From Sergeia podlipaevii (taxonomy: Eukaryota > Euglenozoa > Kinetoplastea > Trypanosomatida > Trypanosomatidae): a stretch of 12,966 nt of DNA. Position numbers and translations under genes: made by a program. The notes under the pieces were generated by a model. That model saw only the letters and a program-made list of their open reading frames with translations, did no database searches and was not told the DNA's origin. Each line of letters opens with the position of its first letter. Position 1 is the stretch's first letter. Below, in pieces: positions 8,719 through 12,966 of the stretch. The stretch lies in the NCBI GenBank assembly GCA_030849805.1, contig JASANZ010001741.1:1-12966 (forward strand), in the 5' to 3' direction.

Positions 8719-9098
8719 TGCTATTTGTGTTTTGGGTTTTTTTTAAAGAACAAATTGGGTAGACACAGTCAACGAGTGTGAAAATGCCTACAAAAACTTT
8801 TTCTTGTTATGACTAGCTGCGATATTTACTTCTTTTTTTTTTTCTTTGGGCAAGATGTACCCTGAAAGAAGGTAACTAGCTGCTCATGGAATAGAAAGAG
8901 AAAGTATAGGATGGATCAAAAGAGGAGAGAGCGTGCTTTTTTTTTTTTTGCTCTCTCCCTCTCTTTTCCTTGACCCCTTCCGAACTATATATTGTGATGA
9001 TCTGGCGTGCACACAAAGCATATGTGTGCGAGGGAAAGAATGTATATTTGGTTTTGATTGCCTACATCTTTACTGAGATTTGTTTGCGACACGTTTTT

Positions 9099-9143
9099 AT
9101 TATTTTTATTATTATTATTATTATTTATTATTATTTATTATTT
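9099..9143 (+). repeat. ATT/ATTT repeat
   Basis: Forty-five bases of A and T only, mostly ATT units with occasional ATTT or ATTTTT. Some overlap as ATTTA pentamers, so it could act as an AU-rich element if it is transcribed into the 3' UTR of copy B. More simply, it is a microsatellite. Confidence 0.8.
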
Positions 9144-9235
9144 CTATGTGATTATCAGAAGTGTGGGTGTGCGTTTTATAATTATTATGATTGTGAGAAA
9201 AAAAAAATGTTTTACTGACCTTGCATATATACGAG

Positions 9236-9255
9236 GAGAGAGAGAGAGAGAGAGA
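9236..9255 (+). repeat. (GA)10 dinucleotide repeat
   Basis: Ten GA units, followed after one C by a G-rich purine stretch to about 9274. Part of the pattern of polypurine blocks in the spacers. Confidence 0.85.
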
Positions 9256-10171
9256 CGGGGGGGAGGAGAAAGGTGAGAAGGGTGGGGAACAAACCGCAAG
9301 ACGTCTGGAAGGATAATCTCGCATTTCTTTCTTCTTTCTCACTTTACTTATTGGTGTGTTGCTTGCGCTCTTTTCTGTAAGCGAACACCTGCGTGTGACG
9401 TTATATTTTTATTTACATATTTATAAAAATAATAAAGGACAAGTTACGGTGTTTCATTATTTTAGCAAGGATAGCATATAAGGAGGGAAGAGGAGACATA
9501 TAATTGATCTCTTTTTTTTTTCTAAGAAAAGGGAGATTTTCTTCTTTGTCAGCGTACCTAATGCTCTCACAACGTGGTGGTCATGTATACACGCATCTTC
9601 CGCAATAGTAAATATGTTCTTTTATCTTATCATTATTTTTCTTGCTGTACGCATTCATCCTTCCTTTCTTCATATTCTTTTATCTCCATCTTGGGACTGT
9701 CTGATTATTATTTTAAGAACGCCACAACTTTAACGCACATTTATATATATAAATATATAGAGAGATATTTTTATATATAAAAAGAGAAAAGTGATTTTTT
9801 ATTTATATACACAACAGCAGCAGGAAACTTTACAATAGAAGGGGAAAGTGCCTGTAGCTACTGAGCAAAAAAAAATATCTTTTCTCTCTCTCACTTTCTT
9901 TTTTTGAGAAAGACATTAGGTTGAGGGAAAAAGCATACAATAACTATTTCTTTTATATATTAGCTTTCATTATATACACCGAGAAAGCAATATAAATATA
10001 TTTTTTTTACCCTTTTTTATTTTTAGAGACCTCTCCCTCGCTCGATACGTATCACCACTTTATTGTTTATTATTGTTATTATCTCTTTTTGGGGGTTGCT
10101 TTTCTTCTTTCCCGTTTGTGTTTACGTATTGGAAAGAACAGCGACACAAACGAACGAAACAAGGAGCACTA

Positions 10172-10205
10172 CTTTTTTTTTGTTTTAATCTATTCGTTGC
10201 TACAG
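10172..10205 (+). promoter_or_regulatory. Likely trans-splice acceptor of elongase copy C
   Basis: A T-rich pyrimidine tract starting at 10172 ends in CAG, with AG at 10204-10205, 84 bases before the chosen ATG. The predicted leader 10206-10289 has no ATG. An upstream alternative is the T/C tract ending with AG at 10025-10026. Confidence 0.55.
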
Positions 10206-10289
10206 CACATATACATTCAAGCAGGAGAGAGAAGCATATATCGAACAATCACACAAGCAAATCCAGGGGAAAGAAAACTTGCGATCATC

Positions 10290-11339
10290 ATGCTCGACAG
10301 ATTTTTGAACTACCTCAACGCTTTTGAGGGTGAGAGCGTTCGACCGATCTTGGTGGAACACCTCGAGATACCAGTGCTAGTCACAACGCTGTATGTTATC
10401 ATGGTTATGTGGGTCCCAGACCACTTCATGAAGAACCGTGAGCCGTACAACCTCAAGCGACTCAACACCTTCTGGAACATTCTTCTTACCGCCTTCTCCA
10501 TTACTGGTGCTTACTACACACTACCAATGCTCTACAAGACCATCTTTGTGAGTAAATACGAGGCTGAGCTTCCCGGTGGTGGGACAGAAACTCGCACCGG
10601 TAGCTTCTATAATTGCATCTGCGCTTGGAACCCCACGCTGTTCTACGATGGCCCTGTTGGCGCCTTTGTTTGCTTTTTCATTCTCAGCAAGCTTCCAGAG
10701 ATGCTCGACACCGCGTTTCTTGTTTTGCAGAAGAAAAATGTAGTCTTCCTGCACTGGTACCACCACATCACCGTGATGCTCTTCTGCTGGCACGCGTACA
10801 CGTACATGATTACAAGTGGTCTTATCTTTGCCGCCATGAACTACGGCGTGCACTCCATCATGTACCTATACTATCTGATGTGCTCGCTGGGCTACCGCCC
10901 GTACGTTCGCCGCTTTGCGCCACTCATTACCTTTTTGCAGATTGCTCAGATGGTCGTTGGCACTGTTGTGGAGATCTGTTCCCTCTATCATATCTACATC
11001 AGCGGCAAGGGTTGCGCGTCGAACGTCACCAACTGCCGTCTTGGTCTCATGATGTACGCCTCTTATTTTTTGCTTTTTACTAAGCTGTTCAATGAGAACT
11101 ACTTGTCAAAGAAGGAGAAGAGGGGGACAATCCAGGAGGAGACAGAAAAGACTGCTGTCGCTGATGCTACTATCGTGACAAGTGGGTACAGGAACGGTAA
11201 CGGTGAAGACAAGAGTAGGGAGTCGATGAAGCAGCAGCAGACTAATGGGAATGGAAAGGCTGGTGGGAACAACAACAACAACCACCATATCAGCAACAAC
11301 AACGTGATGCACTGTACTGGCAAGAGCCGGAAGGAGTGA
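10290..11339 (+). CDS. ELO: Fatty acid elongase (ELO family) with Asn-rich tail, copy C
   Basis: A 349-residue multi-pass ER membrane condensing enzyme like copies A and B. Motifs: MKNREPYNLK at 47-56, KLPEMLD at 134-140, HWYHH at 155-159, N184-x3-H188-x2-MY-x-YY, and TFLQ at 214-217. The first membrane segment is near 28-43, and the loop before the last membrane segment holds an NVT sequon. The N terminus shares YLxxFEG with copy B. After the last membrane segment (about residue 273) a hydrophilic tail of 76 residues begins with Lys/Glu and becomes Gln/Asn-rich, including five Asn encoded by (AAC)5 at 11268-11282. It ends KSRKE, only loosely like a KxKxx retrieval signal. The start is the first ATG; the frame is open upstream to 10089 but without ATG and across the likely acceptor. 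The DNA around the catalytic box is a patchwork of copy A-like and copy B-like sequence. Chain-length range is not predictable. Confidence 0.95.
   Translation: MLDRFLNYLNAFEGESVRPILVEHLEIPVLVTTLYVIMVMWVPDHFMKNREPYNLKRLNTFWNILLTAFSITGAYYTLPMLYKTIFVSKYEAELPGGGTETRTGSFYNCICAWNPTLFYDGPVGAFVCFFILSKLPEMLDTAFLVLQKKNVVFLHWYHHITVMLFCWHAYTYMITSGLIFAAMNYGVHSIMYLYYLMCSLGYRPYVRRFAPLITFLQIAQMVVGTVVEICSLYHIYISGKGCASNVTNCRLGLMMYASYFLLFTKLFNENYLSKKEKRGTIQEETEKTAVADATIVTSGYRNGNGEDKSRESMKQQQTNGNGKAGGNNNNNHHISNNNVMHCTGKSRKE
11268..11282 (+). repeat. (AAC)5 microsatellite inside the copy C coding region
   Basis: Encodes Asn5 in the hydrophilic tail; three more AAC codons follow at about 11295-11303. The complement (GTT)n is common in the spacers of this window, so the tail is probably growing by the same slippage process. 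Confidence 0.85.
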
Positions 11340-11726
11340 GAGAACTATGTGCTGTTCAGGTTCAGTGTGTTCTTGTTGTGGCCGGGTGTCTTTCCTTTCT
11401 TCCCTTTATTTTCTCTCTTTCTTTCTTTATTGCTGTTTGAGGAGAACGGAGTTTAAGTATCGTAATTTTCATCATGGATGAGACCCTCTTTTTTATTTTC
11501 TTTCTCACACCCACACTTCTAACTCGCTTTTTTATTTTATTTTTTATTGTTATGTTCTCTTCTATGATTCTTTATCATCTTTTTTTTTTGTTGTTGTTGT
11601 TTTTTAATGTACGTGTATGAGAGAAAGGAATTACGTATCAACTATACCCAGCTATTAGCGCATTTTCTTTTTTTTTGTTGTCATTTTTTGTTGTTGTTTT
11701 CTTCTTTCTACTCATCCGCTGCATCC

Positions 11727-11750
11727 CACACACACACACACACACACACA
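11727..11750 (+). repeat. (CA)12 dinucleotide repeat
   Basis: Twelve perfect CA units downstream of copy C. Confidence 0.9.
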
Positions 11751-12282
11751 AACACATTCCTCGATCCACCATATATGTAGATGTATGTATGTATGGCTTT
11801 ATTTAGTTCCACCCTGCTGCTTTGGCTTATTTACTTCAATTTTTTTTGGCAATAAAAAAAAAAAAAGATTGGAGATAAGTAGAAAGTGGCGAAGGAGACG
11901 GAAAAGAAGGGGCGGAGAAGGAGAATGATTGATTTTTTTGGGTGGAATGCAAATATAGAGGAGAGTATAGTGAAGAATGCAGATGGTGACAATATTTTTT
12001 TCTTTTAAAAAAAAATAGAAAAGCAAAGCGCAAGCCACAGCAATTGCATTTAAGGGAAATGGGAAGAAGGAATGAGAGTGAAAAGCAAACAAACATATAT
12101 GTGAGGAAATTAGTTGTCAATATTGTTCTTGCTTACATTTCTGCTATACCGTATTGGACATTGGATATTTGTTATCATTATCATTCTTTGTTTGGCTGCT
12201 TTGAGGGGGGGGAATATGGAGGCATCGTAGATGCTCTGCTGATCATTGACGTCTCTGCGACTATTGACGCTCTACCAGGATT

Positions 12283-12415
12283 GTGTGTGTGTGCGCGCAC
12301 GAATTGTTGTAGAGCATACACACACACGCATTCATGCCTATATACAGTGTATATATATATACATAGACACAGTAGGAGCTGCATGCACGCATGTGCGTGT
12401 GTGTGTGTGTGTGTG
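12283..12415 (+). repeat. Inverted cluster of GT, CA, AT and GT tracts
   Basis: A GT run ending in the palindrome GTGCGCGCAC (12291-12300) is followed by CA repeats. The 13 bases at 12318-12330 are the exact reverse complement of 12394-12406 in the second GT run. Between these arms, TATATAC (12339-12345) pairs with GTATATA (12349-12355) across a three-base loop. The whole block is alternating purine-pyrimidine DNA able to form a cruciform or Z-DNA, or a hairpin if transcribed. Confidence 0.7.
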
Positions 12416-12875
12416 AGAAAGTTGGGTGTAAAACGAAAGCTTCACCAGGCAAAAGGAAAGAAGCAGACTGTGCTTTGTCTCTACATACACATGTGTATGC
12501 GTGGGTTGAGTGTGAGTATATAAACAAACATGTACTGCTATTCATTTTTATTTTATTTTATCTTTTGATAGCTCAGCACCTCACAAAAAAAAAAAAAATT
12601 GAAGTTGGGAAGGGGGGGAATAAGAAAAAAAAATGAAAATTAATATATAGTGAAAAGGATACTTCCCATTTTATTACTTTCCTATTTTATTCTTTTTTAT
12701 CTTTTCTTTTTTGAATTTATGTGTTTGTGTAGTCCTTTTCAATTGTTGTTGTTTTTTCTTTTTTTTTCCCCCTCTCCTTCCTAACACACACGCGTACACA
12801 TACCACAACCTCGATCCTCCTGGTGTTGGTACGATCCGTTTGCTCTCTTTTGCTTTGTTTTTCCTCCGCGCGCGC

Positions 12876-12937
12876 ATCTCTCTCTCTCTCTGTCTCTCTC
12901 TTTTTTTGTGTATGGTCTTTTGATATTTGTGGTGGAG
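12876..12937 (+). promoter_or_regulatory. Possible trans-splice acceptor for a gene beyond the window
   Basis: A TC-rich tract followed by T7 (about 12877-12907) leads to the first AG at 12936-12937. No ATG follows before the edge. The distance from copy C is shorter than the earlier start-to-start periods, so this may be an alternative or non-functional tract. Confidence 0.3.
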
Positions 12938-12966
12938 TGGTGTACTATCTCTCGCGCTCACTTTTT

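Larger units (their letters stand above)
7988..10289. other. Intergenic spacer 3
   Basis: No gene is supported in these 2302 bases. A12 (8000-8011) lies 13 bases after the stop and is followed by a purine-rich stretch. Then come TA-rich tracts, an ATT tract near 8482-8500, (AT)11 at 8697-8718, a long ATT/ATTT repeat at 9099-9143 and (GA)10 at 9236-9255 followed by G-rich purines. The last 400 bases hold several pyrimidine tracts with AG (10025-10026 and 10204-10205) that are candidates for processing of copy C. A C-box-like GTGATGA at 8994-9000 with CTGA at 9072-9075 was considered as a snoRNA and not called. Confidence 0.7.
11340..12966. other. Intergenic spacer 4, running to the window edge
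   Basis: No gene is supported. After a short purine run (11340-11346) the + strand is T-rich to about 11720, then come (CA)12 at 11727-11750, a purine-rich block at 11853-11926, and a cluster of GT, CA and AT tracts at 12283-12415 with inverted symmetry. A 159-codon frame over 12044-12523 is partly made of these repeats, lacks an upstream acceptor signal and matches nothing I know. The final 100 bases contain a pyrimidine tract that could serve the next gene. Confidence 0.65.

Noticed and set aside
8994..9075. C/D snoRNA-like pair: GTGATGA box and CTGA box 71 bases apart
   Set aside because: No terminal stem is visible and the internal C'/D' boxes are not convincing. Such short motifs arise by chance in a window of this length.
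10089..10289. In-frame N-terminal extension of copy C by 67 codons
   Set aside because: It contains no ATG and spans the likely splice acceptor; the ATG at 10290 gives the normal family N terminus.
12044..12523. 159-codon open frame in spacer 4, the longest outside the elongases
   Set aside because: It begins at a non-ATG codon and runs through GT/CA/AT microsatellites, giving Cys/Val and Tyr/Ile/His runs. Its composition matches the spacer, not the genes.
1..12966. tRNA or rRNA genes, CRISPR arrays, insertion sequences
   Set aside because: I found no tRNA-like T-arm consensus with a plausible cloverleaf, no spaced direct repeats and no transposase-like frame. The repeats are all microsatellites.

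Overview
The window looks like nuclear DNA of a trypanosomatid (Kinetoplastea). It carries part of a directional gene cluster made of tandem, intronless fatty acid elongase (ELO) genes. All coding regions are on the + strand and none is interrupted by an intron. Each complete gene is preceded by a polypyrimidine tract and AG, the layout used for spliced-leader trans-splicing. Stops are TAA, TAA, TAA and TGA, consistent with the standard code. The coding regions are G+C rich relative to the spacers (hand counts: 32 of 60 bases G/C at 3241-3300, 11 of 60 at 2221-2280). I cannot name the species. The low-G+C spacers of 2.3-2.75 kb are long for this group.

Layout: (1) 1-353, the 3' end of a divergent ELO gene cut by the window edge. 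(2) 354-3103, a simple-repeat-rich spacer. (3) 3104-4039, ELO copy A, 311 aa, ending in a dilysine ER-retrieval signal. (4) 4040-6769, a spacer with three uninterrupted polypurine runs of 41-47 bases and an ATTTA cluster. (5) 6770-7987, ELO copy B, 405 aa, with a C-terminal Ala/Ser/Thr-rich tail of about 115 residues. (6) 7988-10289, spacer. (7) 10290-11339, ELO copy C, 349 aa, with an Asn-rich tail. (8) 11340-12966, spacer ending in a pyrimidine tract that may serve the next gene outside the window. Start-to-start spacing is 3666 and 3520 bases, so the array has a fairly regular period.

The three complete proteins have the multi-pass membrane architecture and motifs of ELO ketoacyl-CoA synthases (KLPExxD, HWYHH, N-x3-H-x2-MY, TxLQ). 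In Trypanosoma brucei, a set of ELOs with successive chain-length ranges builds fatty acids on acyl-CoA in the ER, and these copies probably act in the same modular way. Which copy has which chain-length range cannot be read from the sequence. The most notable signals are a mosaic gene-conversion pattern around the catalytic histidine box, the divergent C-terminal tails, and the purine-rich blocks in the spacers. I did not find a clearly new biological system; the unusual elements are variations on a known tandem enzyme array.
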